From contig NZ_AP025018.1 in assembly GCF_019977735.1 (NCBI RefSeq), positions 6,142,580-6,206,579 of the forward strand: DNA of 64,000 bases, written 5' to 3'. The notes under the pieces are model-generated. The model ran no database searches. It had not been told where the DNA came from and saw only the letters and a list, made by a program, of their open reading frames with translations. Both the position numbers and the translations under genes were made by a program. The stretch comes from Calothrix sp. PCC 7716 (GTDB taxonomy: Bacteria > Cyanobacteriota > Cyanobacteriia > Cyanobacteriales > Nostocaceae). Shown one piece after another: positions 35,856-46,175 of this stretch (the stretch's first letter is position 1; each line of letters begins with the position of its first letter).

Positions 35856-36049
35856 AATTACTCCCCACACTTTGTTTATAAATCTTGCGACAGCAAAACA
35901 TTGCTGCTTTTAGCAGTCTCCGTAACTCTTTCGCTTCGGTACAATCTTCCGTATCACCAAGATAAAGACTATTGCAAATAATTATTAACTTTAGTAATGC
36001 TGAGTATAAAGGAGAGCTAGCAGCTAAATCTACCCCGAAACGGCAAGTA

Positions 36050-37042
36050 TTATCGTGAAACGGACAATTTACCCGCCAAGCATTCTTTAGGGGTAATGCC
36101 AAATTGACGCTTGAAAGCTGCGGCAAAGTGAGAGGTATTAGAATAACCTACCATCATTGCGACTTCTGTCACCGTCAGCTTGGAATTTCGCAACAAGCAC
36201 TGTGCTTTTTCCATTCTCTGGCTAGTCAAATAACCAAAGACCGTTGTGTTAAATAATTCCTGAAATCCTCTGCGGAGAGTTCGGTCACTGACTCCAACCT
36301 GAAGCGCTAAATCCAATAATGATGGGGGGTTTTCTAAATGAGAAAGTAATATTTCCCTAGCGCGATAAATGCAATCAATAGTTTCTGCCCTCAAACGTGG
36401 AGATGGTTGCCTTCTCTCTTGCTCTGCTAAAATTAGAGCTAATTGCAACGCCATTAATTCTACTACCTTACCTTGCAAATATATTCGCTTGGCAATTCCT
36501 TGGTAAGGACAGTTAACGATTTGCTGTGCCACTAACTGTACAGCAATTGTAGTTTCGGGATAAATAACTGTCTGCCAGTCGTTATCATTAGCAAACATTT
36601 TCAATTCGGGGGGAATTTGTCCATCCTCCCCAGGAAAAAAAGTTGCCAGTAATTGCGGTGGCATTTCGATGTTAACACCCACATACTTCTGCGATTTGGG
36701 ATGTATTTGAGTCCTTGACCGTTGAATTCCACCACCAGAAATAACTGTGTATCTTCCCCCAACTTGCCCAAAATCGTCTCTACATATTCCTGAGAGTAAA
36801 ACAGAAAATTGCAAGGGATGATTCCATTCGGGAACTTGGATTAGTACATCATTGTATTCACAATCTTCAATTGACAGACATAGTTCGGGATAAACTTCAA
36901 TTTCTTGCCTATAACCTCTGCCTAGTTGCTTGGGCACTTCGCAGCAGAATTCAAATGGTAAGAGCGCAGATTTGTACATACTGCTTTGTGCTGCTTCGTC
37001 CCATAGTTCTTCATCTTCTTTTAGCGTTAGAGTGATGCTCAT
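36050..37042 (-). CDS. AraC-family regulator (PchR-like), cassette 1
   Basis: 330 aa. The N-terminal region carries the PchR-type pattern (LGRGYRQEIEVYPELCLSIED, then YPYQG-like NCPYQGIAKRIYLQGKVVEL). The C-terminal DNA-binding region has helix-turn-helix motifs PPSLLDLALQVGVSDRTLR and VTEVAMMVGYSNTSHFAAAF, and ends FKRQFGITPKECL. It probably activates the receptor gene 195 bases downstream on the same strand in response to internalised siderophore. It is intact, unlike the AraC gene of cassette 3. The promoter side faces a 490-base gap with a C6/G6 repeat. Confidence 0.9.
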   Translation of the reverse strand: MSITLTLKEDEELWDEAAQSSMYKSALLPFEFCCEVPKQLGRGYRQEIEVYPELCLSIEDCEYNDVLIQVPEWNHPLQFSVLLSGICRDDFGQVGGRYTVISGGGIQRSRTQIHPKSQKYVGVNIEMPPQLLATFFPGEDGQIPPELKMFANDNDWQTVIYPETTIAVQLVAQQIVNCPYQGIAKRIYLQGKVVELMALQLALILAEQERRQPSPRLRAETIDCIYRAREILLSHLENPPSLLDLALQVGVSDRTLRRGFQELFNTTVFGYLTSQRMEKAQCLLRNSKLTVTEVAMMVGYSNTSHFAAAFKRQFGITPKECLAGKLSVSR

Positions 37043-37323
37043 GGTTGATGGCTTGTATAAATGGTCAGATTATCGCTATTCAATCTCAATAGGATTATCG
37101 CAATATATGGCCCTTTAAATCAATGTCAGCCATAAACAATGATATTATTTGTCACTAAAGCTACATATTTTGGTACAGGCGCCTTCTTTACGTAAATAAT
37201 TGCACATCTAGGGCGCCGGTTAACTAGAAGTGGTTGACATAAGGCTTTAATTATGCTTGTCTTAGAAATCGAAAATTGAGGCGCCCTTCAATACTGCAAG
37301 GGATAGCTATTTTCTTGGAACTA

Positions 37324-37400
37324 ATCCCCCCTGACCCCCCTTAATAAGGGGGGAAAATAGCGGCTTTTAGCCCCCCTTATTAAGGGGGGTTGGGGGGATT
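37324..37400. repeat. C6/G6 nested palindromic repeat, copy 3
   Basis: CCCCCCTTAATAAGGGGGG and CCCCCCTTATTAAGGGGGG within outer CCCCCC/GGGGGG arms, between divergently read regions. It lies in the 495-base gap 37043-37537, which otherwise has several GGCGCC sites and no gene. Confidence 0.75.
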
Positions 37401-37537
37401 TTATTCAAAACCTACGTAGTATTGAGGCGCCCTTGTATCGATGCTTTGGCTAAACGATTTAATCTAAAAATAAGAGTTTTACCCTGTAATATTAGTTTTC
37501 TGTGTAAGTTCAAGATAAAACTTTTACTAAGAGCGAC

Positions 37538-37969
37538 TTACTTAATTAAAACTAGCGTACCGACTACTATCAAAGCTGTTCCTAGTATGACTTGCAGTGT
37601 TAATTGTTCTTTGAGAAATATTGCTGAAAAAACTATTACTAATACTAAACTGGATTTGTCTAAAGGCGCCACCAAAGAAGCTTTTCCAGCTTGTAATGCT
37701 CGAAAGTAAAATAACCAAGATAAACCTGTTGATAATCCAGATAAGACTAGAAATAACAACGTTTTGGGGCTAACTGTCATTAGTGTATCTAGTTGCCCTT
37801 TCACCAAAACCCAACCCCAAATCATGATTAGAATAACTAAGGTGCGAATTGCGGTTGCTATATTGGGGTTAATAGTTTCGACTCCTATTTTGCCAAAAAT
37901 AGTGGTCAAGGCAGCAAAAAATGCTGATAGTAGAGCAAAAACGATTGCACCCGATTCATTATTGGACAT
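37538..37969 (-). CDS. EamA-family small membrane transporter
   Basis: 143 aa with five hydrophobic segments and little else. The segments AFFAALTTIFGKIGVETINP and ALQAGKASLVAPLDKSSLV identify one EamA repeat of the drug/metabolite transporter superfamily. Single-repeat members of about 140 residues occur and are thought to work as dimers. Substrate unknown. It is a lone gene: the nearest upstream neighbour is a broken antitoxin gene and the nearest downstream one is the cassette 1 AraC gene. No link to metal uptake is evident from sequence. Confidence 0.8.
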   Translation of the reverse strand: MSNNESGAIVFALLSAFFAALTTIFGKIGVETINPNIATAIRTLVILIMIWGWVLVKGQLDTLMTVSPKTLLFLVLSGLSTGLSWLFYFRALQAGKASLVAPLDKSSLVLVIVFSAIFLKEQLTLQVILGTALIVVGTLVLIK

Positions 37970-38158
37970 TGCAATATCTCTGAGAACATTGTAGTTATTG
38001 AGAAATAATATAAGTAATCATACCATACTCTTTGTCGTAGCATCTCCTCTAAATGAGGACTAAATAACTATTGTTATTTTTGTTACTTTCAATTGCCTTA
38101 ACCCAGTAGTAGCCTATGTCATTAATTCATAAATTACCGATATGTTATGATTTGTTTT

Positions 38159-38483
38159 TTAAGCACAGGAAACAGTATTAACTTGAATGTCTATATTTAA
38201 ATTTTTCTGGGTAACATTGATTATGCTGGTCAAGTTATCCATAGTCGGATTACATGAATGCTGACAACATCCGATGAAAGCTTTTGCTGGGTTTGGATGT
38301 TTGATTTGCAAGTTCTTCAAAACCTACGGTTGCATTTACAAGTTCTCTTAGTATAAGCCTTGCAGTTTCTGGCTCACCATTTAGGAACAGAGAAATAGCT
38401 TCATTAAGTAATGCGATCGCGAATGTAGAATCTTGTTGAATTCGTGCGTTAACTGTTTCTGTAAAATCTCTTGTTAATGTCAT
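38159..38483 (-). pseudogene. Frameshifted HTH antitoxin-like gene
   Basis: The open frame (38250-38483) encodes a 77-residue HigA2/AddB-type helix-turn-helix protein (VNATVGFEELANQTSKPSKS) that stops abruptly after HRMLSAFM. In the next frame the DNA continues NPTMDNLTSIINVTQKNLNI to a stop at 38159, the normal end of this family, so one extra base has broken the gene. No toxin partner is seen on either side. One of the very few HIP1 octamers of the window (about 38414) lies inside it, suggesting a foreign origin. Confidence 0.7.
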
Positions 38484-38811
38484 ATTTTATAAAGAAACCT
38501 GGTTTCTAGATTTTCATGCGTAAGTCCTGTCTATAACATACCCTGAATTTGAGGATATACTACAAATTACTAAAATCTAGACCTTTGTCATGAGTTCAGA
38601 GGTTTTAAGAGTAAATATTTTTACCACAGAGGCACAGAGGGCACAGAGTAGAGGCAGGTAAAACTGAGGTTTTGCCGCTTTTATTAATTGTGTCTGTATA
38701 AAGGAATTTTTGTCTGGTGCCAACTAGCCAAAATACACCAACCAATTGAGAAATACAGAGAAATCATGTATACTTATTGAAAATTATTATTATTTGATTT
38801 GCGAAATCCCC

Positions 38812-39684
38812 ATGATAAGCCAAATTTCACAGTCAGATTGCACTAAAGGTTTTTCGGAAACTATTACAGAAGTTCCTCAACATCATGAAACTCAGATAAC
38901 AGAAATTTATCCAGAACACGAATATCCTTTAGAGTTTTATTTTAAGTTTAAAAGTGACGTTATCAATAACGTTGATTATGCTTCTATAAAGGTTGGTGAC
39001 ACTGCTTTGTGTGGTTGCGGAACGGCGCCGAAGATGTTATTTACTATGCCAAAACAAAACCAAGACATTGATATTCATATCGAACCGGAATTATTAAAAA
39101 AAATATTTGGTATTCAGGAGGATGCAATTCCAGAGTTACTAAAGCATCTGTTTCGTCAACCCGATGAAGAATATTCTGTTTGTACAGGAACAATTACAAC
39201 CCAAATGCAAGTTGTATTGCAGCAAATTTGGCAATGTCCATTTGAAGGTTTAATTAAAAAGGTTTATTTGGAAGCTAAAGTTTTGGAATTAATGGCTCTG
39301 CGACTACAACAGTATATGACGAGGGAAATTATTCAGTGTCATGAATATGAACCAAAGCGAACTGTAGCCGAGCAAATTTATCAAGCGAAGGAAATATTAG
39401 AAACTCGTTTGAACAATCCACCATCTTTAATTGAATTGGCAGAAGAGGTTGGACTTAGCCTTTATCAATTGAAGCATAAATTTCGCAAAGTTTTTGGTAA
39501 CAGTGTTTTTCAATATTTGCATCAATATAGGATGGAACAAGCGCGACTTATGCTGTATGACGGTAATATGCTTGTAGCAGATGTGGCTAATAGTGTTGGA
39601 TACTCCCACTTGGGGCAATTTTCTGCTGCATTTAAACGCATGTTTGGAATTAGCCCGCGCGATTGTCTCAAAGGAAAAATTTAA
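38812..39684 (+). CDS. AraC-family regulator (PchR-like), shortened duplicate
   Basis: 290 aa from ATG 38812. It is very similar to the regulator at 40293-41282, including its upstream DNA (AAATCATGTATACTTATTG is identical). It lacks about 35 residues near the N-terminus, where the homologue has the LGRGYIQEIELERGFSLAIG segment, so the sensing domain is incomplete. The DNA-binding part is intact: PPSLIELAEEVGLSLYQLK, VADVANSVGYSHLGQFSAAF, FKRMFGISPRDCL. It may be a constitutive, ligand-blind or decaying version. A DUF1636 gene separates the duplicates. No receptor gene is directly attached to this copy. Confidence 0.88.
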   Translation: MISQISQSDCTKGFSETITEVPQHHETQITEIYPEHEYPLEFYFKFKSDVINNVDYASIKVGDTALCGCGTAPKMLFTMPKQNQDIDIHIEPELLKKIFGIQEDAIPELLKHLFRQPDEEYSVCTGTITTQMQVVLQQIWQCPFEGLIKKVYLEAKVLELMALRLQQYMTREIIQCHEYEPKRTVAEQIYQAKEILETRLNNPPSLIELAEEVGLSLYQLKHKFRKVFGNSVFQYLHQYRMEQARLMLYDGNMLVADVANSVGYSHLGQFSAAFKRMFGISPRDCLKGKI

Positions 39685-39775
39685 AAGAATGTCTCTTAGA
39701 ACAATAGGGAAATCTTTACACAATTAATGCTATCCTAGATAATCTTGAAAATACCTTATCAATATTCAAAAAACC

Positions 39776-40165
39776 ATGACTAAATCTACTCTCTTTGTTT
39801 GCAAATCCTGCTGCATCTCCGAAGACCACCCAGAAGACCAGCCAGCAGACGGCGCCGTTCTTCTAGAAAAAGTTCAAACTCACCAGTCCAACAATCCCGA
39901 ATTTAATAATATTCGAGTTCAACCCACCAGTTGCCTCTGGGACTGTGGTCGTGGCTGCGTCATCGCCTTCTCCGCTTCTCGCAAACCCACTTACGTCTTT
40001 AGCACCGTTACCCCAGAATCCGCTCCAGCACTCTTACAATTCGCCCAAAAATACACTCAAAGCAAAACAGGCAACATTTCCTACGACAAATTTCCCGAAG
40101 AATTAAAAGAAATCCCTATTACTAAAGTTCCCGGCATTACACATGAGGCGCCGGAGAGTCAATAG
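39776..40165 (+). CDS. DUF1636 family ferredoxin-like protein
   Basis: 129 aa. LFVCKSCC gives the N-terminal C-x2-C, and SCLWDCGRGC gives the second cysteine cluster, as in thioredoxin-like ferredoxins. The C-terminal segment (YDKFPEELKEIPITKVPG) is the usual family ending, unlike the copy at 7319. It probably binds a 2Fe-2S cluster; role unknown. It lies between two near-identical AraC regulators and may have been carried along in their duplication. G+C is higher than in neighbouring genes (many CCC codons), which sets it apart in composition. Confidence 0.8.
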   Translation: MTKSTLFVCKSCCISEDHPEDQPADGAVLLEKVQTHQSNNPEFNNIRVQPTSCLWDCGRGCVIAFSASRKPTYVFSTVTPESAPALLQFAQKYTQSKTGNISYDKFPEELKEIPITKVPGITHEAPESQ

Positions 40166-40292
40166 AAGCGGTGCAGTTAACTCAAAATTTCATGAGTTGA
40201 TAAAAGTAAGTAGATACACCAACTAATTGAGAATCAGAGAGAAATCATGTATACTTATTGCAAATTATTTTTATTTGACTTGCGAAATTCCT

Positions 40293-41282
40293 ATGACAGC
40301 CGAATTGTCACAGCCAGGTTACTCAAATTGCTTGCCAACTGCTGAAGAAGATAAAATTCTCGATTGCAGCAAAGGTTTTTCGGAAATCATTAACTCATAT
40401 CCCCAGGAATTAGGACGGGGTTACATTCAAGAAATTGAACTAGAACGAGGCTTTTCACTGGCAATTGGAGATTATCAACATCATGAAACTCATATAACCG
40501 AAGCTTACCCAGAACAAGAACATCCTTTGCAGTTTTCTTTTCGACTTACTGGTGACGCTATTAGCAGTGTTGATTATGCTTCGATAAAAGCTGGTGAAAC
40601 TGCTTTGTGTGGTTGTGGAATGGCGCCAAAGATGTTATTTACTATACCAGACCCAAACCAAGAGATTGATATTCATATCGAACCGGAATTATTTAAAAAA
40701 ATATTTGGCATTCAAGATGATGCCATTCCAGAGCTACTAAAGCACCTGTTTCGTCAACCCGACCAAGAGTATTCTGTTCGTATGGGAACAATTACAACCC
40801 AAATGCAGGTTGCATTACAGCAAATTTGGCAATGTCCATTTCAAGGTTTAGTTAAAAAGGTTTATTTAGAAGCTAAAGTTTTGGAATTAATGGCTTTGCG
40901 ACTGCAACAGGATATGGCAGGGGAGATTATTCAGTGTCATGAGTATAAGCCAAAACGCACTGTTGTCGAGCAAATTTATCAAGCCAAGGAGATTTTAGAA
41001 AGTCATTTGGAAAATCCGCCGTCTTTAATTGAATTAGCACAAGAGGTTGGACTTAGCCTTTATCAATTGAAGCAGAGCTTTCCCAAAGTTTTTGGTAAAA
41101 GTGTTTTTCAATATTCGCATCAATATCGGATGGAACGAGCTAGGCTTTTGCTGTATGAAAGTAATATGCGTGTTGCTGATGTAGCAAATTGTGTAGGGTA
41201 TTCCCACTTGGGGCAATTTTCGGCTGCATTTAAACGGATGTTTGGAATTAGTCCGCGCGACTGTCTTAAAGGAAAAGTTTAA
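40293..41282 (+). CDS. AraC-family regulator (PchR-like), cassette 2
   Basis: 329 aa from ATG 40293, the full-length member of the duplicated pair. It has an N-terminal sensing domain with QELGRGYIQEIELERGFSLA, GETALCGCGMAPKML and an FKKIFGIQDDAIPELL helix, then QCPFQGLVKKVYLEAKVLEL, and two helix-turn-helix motifs (PPSLIELAQEVGLSLYQLK, VADVANCVGYSHLGQFSAAF). It lies upstream of the frameshifted TonB receptor at 41699 on the same strand. The shared 5' region has an AT-rich segment (TTGCAAATTATTTTTATTTGA part) that may be a Fur or self-regulatory site. Confidence 0.9.
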   Translation: MTAELSQPGYSNCLPTAEEDKILDCSKGFSEIINSYPQELGRGYIQEIELERGFSLAIGDYQHHETHITEAYPEQEHPLQFSFRLTGDAISSVDYASIKAGETALCGCGMAPKMLFTIPDPNQEIDIHIEPELFKKIFGIQDDAIPELLKHLFRQPDQEYSVRMGTITTQMQVALQQIWQCPFQGLVKKVYLEAKVLELMALRLQQDMAGEIIQCHEYKPKRTVVEQIYQAKEILESHLENPPSLIELAQEVGLSLYQLKQSFPKVFGKSVFQYSHQYRMERARLLLYESNMRVADVANCVGYSHLGQFSAAFKRMFGISPRDCLKGKV

Positions 41283-41698
41283 TAATACTTATAATTTTGT
41301 AGCAATTTTTACTTATAGCAAAATTAAGTATAATTATTGAGATAAATACCAGTTTATATTTTAGGAGTATGTATTTTAGGTAACTGCTAACTGAAATCAA
41401 AAACTGATACTGATTGACAGGCGTACATATGTTCTAAAATTTAGGCGTGTAAAGTCGGTGCTTTTAAGCAGGTTTAGAGTTTTTCCATAACAAAATTATA
41501 TATAAAAGTTATCAAGTATACATTTTTGGATTAAAACCAACTTTTTGGGATAATTATTCGTTGTTTTTTAGATAGACTGGCGCCTTCAGAAAATTTTAAA
41601 CTCAGCACAAGTTCTAATTTATAAGTTTTATTCGTAACTGACCTAAATTTCTCTGTGAGGAGAGGTCGAAACGAAAGTATAAGGTGTGGGGGTCATAA
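41283..41698 (+). other. Intergenic region before the cassette 2 receptor
   Basis: A 416-base AT-rich gap with no ORF of note. GATAATTATTCGTTG (about 41549) and AATTATTGAGATAAAT (about 41330) are weak Fur-like candidates, and GTGTGGGGG just before the receptor ATG matches the leader of the other two cassette receptors. Nothing else is recognised. Confidence 0.4.
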
Positions 41699-44316
41699 AT
41701 GAAGCTACAAAAATTGTTACAAATATTGTCTGTTTCAAGTTCGGTCTGGGTTTTAGTGGTAAATGCTGCGACTGCTGAGGATTTTCCAGCTGCAACGGGT
41801 GAGATACCATACCTAAATCAAGTTGAATTTTCTGGGAAAAGTGCGTATCAGTTAGTACAAACACCAGCATCTCAAGGGGAAAAACAGAGGGGTGCTGTAA
41901 TAATTACGGGTGTAAAAGCAAATCCTACCGAGAAAGGTGTGGAAGTGATTTTAGAAACAACCCAAGGGGATCAATTGCAAGTTGCTAATCGCAGTACTGG
42001 TAATAATTTTATTGCTGATATCACTGGTGGGCAGTTACAATTAGCTTCTGGAGATGCTTTCACTTTTCGTTCGGAAAAACCTATATCGGGTATTACTGAG
42101 ATTACTGTTACTAATATTGATGCAAATACCGTTCGGGTGACGGTGGTAGGAGAGAAAAATTTACCTGCGGTTGAGTTATTTGATGATAATACTGGGCTGA
42201 TTTTTGCTGTAGCATCCACGTCCGTAGCGACACAGCCACCCCAAGCACCACCTGAAGAAGAAAAGCCAGCAACCGAGGCGCCCTTTGAAAAGCCTACAAC
42301 GCAGCAGGATGAGCCAATTGAGTTGGTAGTAACAGGAGAGCAAGATGGGTATCGCGTCTCAAATACTACAACTGGGACAAGAACCGATACACCTTTGCGT
42401 GACATTCCTCAATCGATTCAGGTAATACCACAACAAGTGTTGCGTGACCAACAAGTTACTCGTTTAGATGATGCGCTTAGAAATATTGCTGGTGTAACTC
42501 CAGAATTTACTGATGGACCAGGTGTATACTATAGAATTCGTGGATTTGACTTATCAAATAATAATTTGCTCAGAAATGGATTACCCGATCCTGGGGTTGG
42601 AGATTCGGTTGAACTTGCCAATGTTGAACGAGTCGAAGTCCTCAGAGGACCAGCATCCGTGCTATTTGGCTTAGGTAATCCGGGGGGAAACATCAATATC
42701 GTCACAAAATCTCCCTTGAGTGAGCCTTTTTATGCTGTTGATGCAACTGTTGGCAGCTATAGTTTCTACAGAGGTGCAGTTGATCTCTCTGGACCGTTAA
42801 ATAACTCAAAAACCGTATTGTATCGCCTCAATACAGCCTACAGAAATTCGGGTAGTTTTGTAGATTCTTATAGTAGTGAAAACTTCAATATCTCACCCAC
42901 AATCAGTGTGGCAATTGGTGATAAAACTAACCTAACTTTAGGCGCCGATTACATCGAGACTAGAGATTCCGGAATAGAATTTGGTGTACCGACTGTTGGC
43001 ACTATATTTACCAACCCTAACGGTAAAATTCCCCGTAATCGCAACCTGACTGAACCTACGGATAAAATAGAGGGAACAACTACAAGGATTGGGTATGAGC
43101 TAGAACATAAATTTAGCGACAATTGGTCTTTGAGGAACGCTTTTCGGTATGGTTTTCGTAGTTACTATGGTGAACAAACCAGACCTGGAAGTTTGGATGC
43201 AGACAATCGAACTATTAACCGCTCTTTTGAGATATATGACCAAGATTTCACGAACTATACTCTCACAACAAATATTGTTGGTAAGTTTGCTACTGGTTCA
43301 ATTCAGCATCAGCTTCTATTTGGGGTTGATTTGAATCGTTATAAAAACGCAACACCAAGATATGCGTCTGCTGATGCTGCATCAATTGATATATTTAATC
43401 CTGTTTATGGTCAACCAAGAGGGGAGTTTAATTTTGAAGCTATCAATGAAGCAACAATAGATTCATTAGGAATTTATCTTCAAGATCAAATCGCGATAAC
43501 AGAAAATTTGAAGGTATTGTTGGCGCGCGGTTTGATGGTTTTAATCAGATATCTGAAGATTTTTTGTCTAACACAGAAAGCAGCTTGTCAGATAGTGCCT
43601 TAAGTCCTCGATTTGGAATTGTCTATCAACCCGTCTCTGCGATTTCGCTGTATGCCAGTTATATCAGTTCATTTACTCCAGCACAAGGCACATTTCTTTT
43701 TGGTGCGAGTTTACAGACTGCTTTTAAACCAGAACGTGGTAGACAGTATGAGATTGGTGTCAAGGCAGATTTTAGCAATAAACTTTCGGCAACACTGGCT
43801 TTCTATGATTTAACTCGTACCAATGTATTAGTAGAGAATCCTAGTAATCCAAATTTTCAAATTCAAACGGGTGAGCAGAACAGCCAAGGGTTTGACCTAA
43901 GTTTGGGAGGCGAAATTCTTCCAGGTTGGAACATTTTTGCAGGTTATGCTTATACTGATGCACGTATTACCGAGGATACCGTTTTTAAAGTTGGGAGTCG
44001 TTTGCCCAATACCGCAGATCATGCTTTTAACGTATGGACAACCTACCAAATTCAAAAAGGTGACTTACAAGGGTTAGGCTTTGGTTTAGGTTTGTTTTTT
44101 GTGGGCAGTCGCGCTGGAGATTTGGACAATACTTACGATGTACCGAGTTATCTTCGGACTGATGCAGCAATTTTTTACAACAGAGAAAGATTTAGAATTG
44201 GACTCAATTTCAAAAACTTATTTGATGTAGAGTATTTTGAAAGGACTTATTTTGGCGGCCGTGTTGGCTATGGACAGCCCTTTACGGTTCAAGGAACAGT
44301 TTCCTGGCAGTTTTAA
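41699..44316 (+). pseudogene. TonB-dependent siderophore receptor, cassette 2, frameshifted
   Basis: Two frames, 41699-43603 and 43564-44316, together encode one AMIN-TonB receptor of about 872 aa. It has a signal peptide, AMIN (IITGVKANPTEKGVEVILE), a plug (ELVVTGEQDGYRVSNTTTGT, VEVLRGPASVLFG) and a barrel ending GTVSWQF. At about 43521 the DNA reads TTGGCGCGCGG; inserting one G restores NLKVLLGARFDGFNQISED across the junction. A one-base deletion therefore truncates the protein in the barrel. It could be a true pseudogene or a sequencing error in a GC-rich run. The intact binding protein gene follows 14 bases downstream. Confidence 0.85.
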
Positions 44317-44330
44317 TTATTGAGACAATC

Positions 44331-45284
44331 ATGCGATATTTTCTCTGTTGGCTAATATTAGGCATCTTAGGATTTACTTTAGTTACAGCTTGCAATCCTC
44401 AGACATCTCAAAATATATCCTCTTCTCCTAAACTACCAGCTGCAGAATGTCGCATGGTTAAACACACAATGGGGGAAACATGTGTTCCCATTCACCCCCA
44501 GCGTGTTGTTACCTTATCTTCATGTACTTTAGGCAATGTCCTTGCACTTGGGATTCAACCTATTGGAACGACCAACGAAATTTACCAAGAGAAAGACTCT
44601 CCTACCTCCGTTAAAAGTAAAGCAGGAACAATAAAACTAGTGGGAATTTCTGAACCAAATTTAGAAGCAATATTATTACTTAAACCAGATTTGATTATAG
44701 GTATAGATTGGTACAACCCTATTTATCCTCTACTATCTAAAATTGCCCCTACAGTATTGGGTAAAATCGATTATCCTAACTGGGAAGAGCATTTTAATTT
44801 TGTGGCAGTAGCATTAGGAAAGCAAGAGACAGAAAAAGCACTTTGGCATCGCTACTATCAGCGAATAGAACAGCTAAAGTTATCATTAGGGACTCGCTAT
44901 CAAGGCAAAAAAATATCTTTTATAACTATTGCAAAGAATCAAATACATGTTGATTCTAAAAATTCCTTTTCTGGCTCAATTTTTAGTGATGCGCTTTTGC
45001 AGCGTCCAGTCTCACAAAATATCGATTCAGTTTATGGGTCATTGCCTATTTCCTTAGAAGAATTAGAAAAAGCAGATGGCGATATTTTATTTGTAACAAC
45101 TTATTCAAAAGGCAGCAATCAATTTCTTGAAGCCAAACAAAAAGAGCCACTTTGGAAAAGCCTTAAGGCTGTTCAACAGAATAAGGTTTATTATGTTGAC
45201 TTTTCGTCATGGGCTGCAACAAATATGCTTGGAATTGATGCAGTTATTGACGACCTATACAAATACCTAGTCAATACACCTTAA
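44331..45284 (+). CDS. Siderophore-binding lipoprotein (FecB/FhuD-like), cassette 2
   Basis: 317 aa. The signal peptide ends in LVTAC, so it is a lipoprotein (Cys about residue 21). The conserved opening of this family, CRMVKHTMGETCVPIHPQRVV, is followed by two alpha/beta lobes with KPDLIIG and a C-terminal KVYYVDFSSW segment. It binds ferric siderophore in the periplasm for an ABC permease. No permease is encoded in this cassette, so it must use one elsewhere, perhaps the FecCD system at 7864-9690. It follows the frameshifted receptor by 14 bases and is itself intact. Confidence 0.9.
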   Translation: MRYFLCWLILGILGFTLVTACNPQTSQNISSSPKLPAAECRMVKHTMGETCVPIHPQRVVTLSSCTLGNVLALGIQPIGTTNEIYQEKDSPTSVKSKAGTIKLVGISEPNLEAILLLKPDLIIGIDWYNPIYPLLSKIAPTVLGKIDYPNWEEHFNFVAVALGKQETEKALWHRYYQRIEQLKLSLGTRYQGKKISFITIAKNQIHVDSKNSFSGSIFSDALLQRPVSQNIDSVYGSLPISLEELEKADGDILFVTTYSKGSNQFLEAKQKEPLWKSLKAVQQNKVYYVDFSSWAATNMLGIDAVIDDLYKYLVNTP

Positions 45285-45366
45285 AATTTTGCTAAAACAT
45301 ATTCTATATTAATTAATGTGGTGCCTATAAACTCTCCTAAGCGCACTTATAAACTTTAAAACCTAA

Positions 45367-45499
45367 TTATCTATTATAACATTGATGAATATGGGAAGCT
45401 GTAATTTCTACTTGTGTATCTGTTACTAATTCTTCAACAACTTCTTTGGTTAAGGCATTTACGCTCCCTAGGTTGCCCTTGAGTTAAATTATAAGCCAT
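45367..45499 (-). pseudogene. Small unidentified ORF with an apparent frameshift
   Basis: On the minus strand an ATG at 45499 opens MAYNLTQG. Dropping one G from a GGG run lets it continue as NLGSVNALTKEVVEELVT followed by DTQVEITASHIHQCYNR and a stop, 43 residues in all; unshifted, it stops after 21. The sequence looks protein-like, but I cannot assign it. It lies in the 306-base gap between the binding protein and the HEAT-repeat gene. Confidence 0.35.
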
Positions 45500-45590
45500 A
45501 GTTTTACTGCAAAAAAAAACCACTGTTGAGACGGCGCCTGCTTTATATTTACAGGTATAGCTGGCTATTAACAATTTAGCTTCGCCAACT

Positions 45591-46175
45591 TTATGAAGCA
45601 ATAACTGTATCGGGTGTATATAATTCAAAGCCCGATAACATAACGGAAGCATCTTTACGAACTTCTAAATCAGGATCGGAGTTTTGAAGAGGTTCTAGTA
45701 AATCTTTAAATGCTTGCCAACCTAGATAACCAATTGCTGTAATCACTGCAGAGCGAACAATAGGGTCTTTGTGAGACAACACGTCTTTAAATAAATTAAA
45801 GTATAAGGGTGAAAACTGCTGTGGTGCAATCAAACCTAAATAGTAGATAGCCTTAACTAAATTGTCCTGGTCATCCTTATAATCCTCTAGCATCTTAAAT
45901 ACATCATCCTCAGTATAAGTCGGTAATGTCGCACGAATATCTTCAATAACCGAGTCCAACTCATCGCCACGGAGAACGAAATAAGCTATCCCAATATAAA
46001 AATCTTCAATGTAATGAATATTGACATTCTCAATGCTATCACACCAAATAGCCTCATGAGGCGTGTTTTCGTCTGCCTTGATAGTCTTAATTAGAGACCA
46101 ATCATTATCCCATGCAGCAGCATCCACATTTTTTTCAGATACAGTTTCTTGGATAACAATACGAATGGTCTTCAT
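45591..46175 (-). CDS. HEAT-repeat-like protein of a two-gene unknown module
   Basis: 194 aa. The C-terminal half has two HEAT-like helical repeats (LVKAIYYLGLIAPQQFSPLY; DPIVRSAVITAIGYLGWQAF; DPDLEVRKDASVMLSG). The acidic N-terminal half (VSEKNVDAAAWDNDWSLIK, IEDFYIGIAYFVLRGDELD) has no match I know. HEAT repeats mediate protein contacts, as in immunity or adaptor proteins. It overlaps the preceding gene on the same strand by ATGA, so the two are co-translated. Role unknown; an immunity-type partner of the upstream protein is one possibility. Confidence 0.7.
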   Translation of the reverse strand: MKTIRIVIQETVSEKNVDAAAWDNDWSLIKTIKADENTPHEAIWCDSIENVNIHYIEDFYIGIAYFVLRGDELDSVIEDIRATLPTYTEDDVFKMLEDYKDDQDNLVKAIYYLGLIAPQQFSPLYFNLFKDVLSHKDPIVRSAVITAIGYLGWQAFKDLLEPLQNSDPDLEVRKDASVMLSGFELYTPDTVIAS

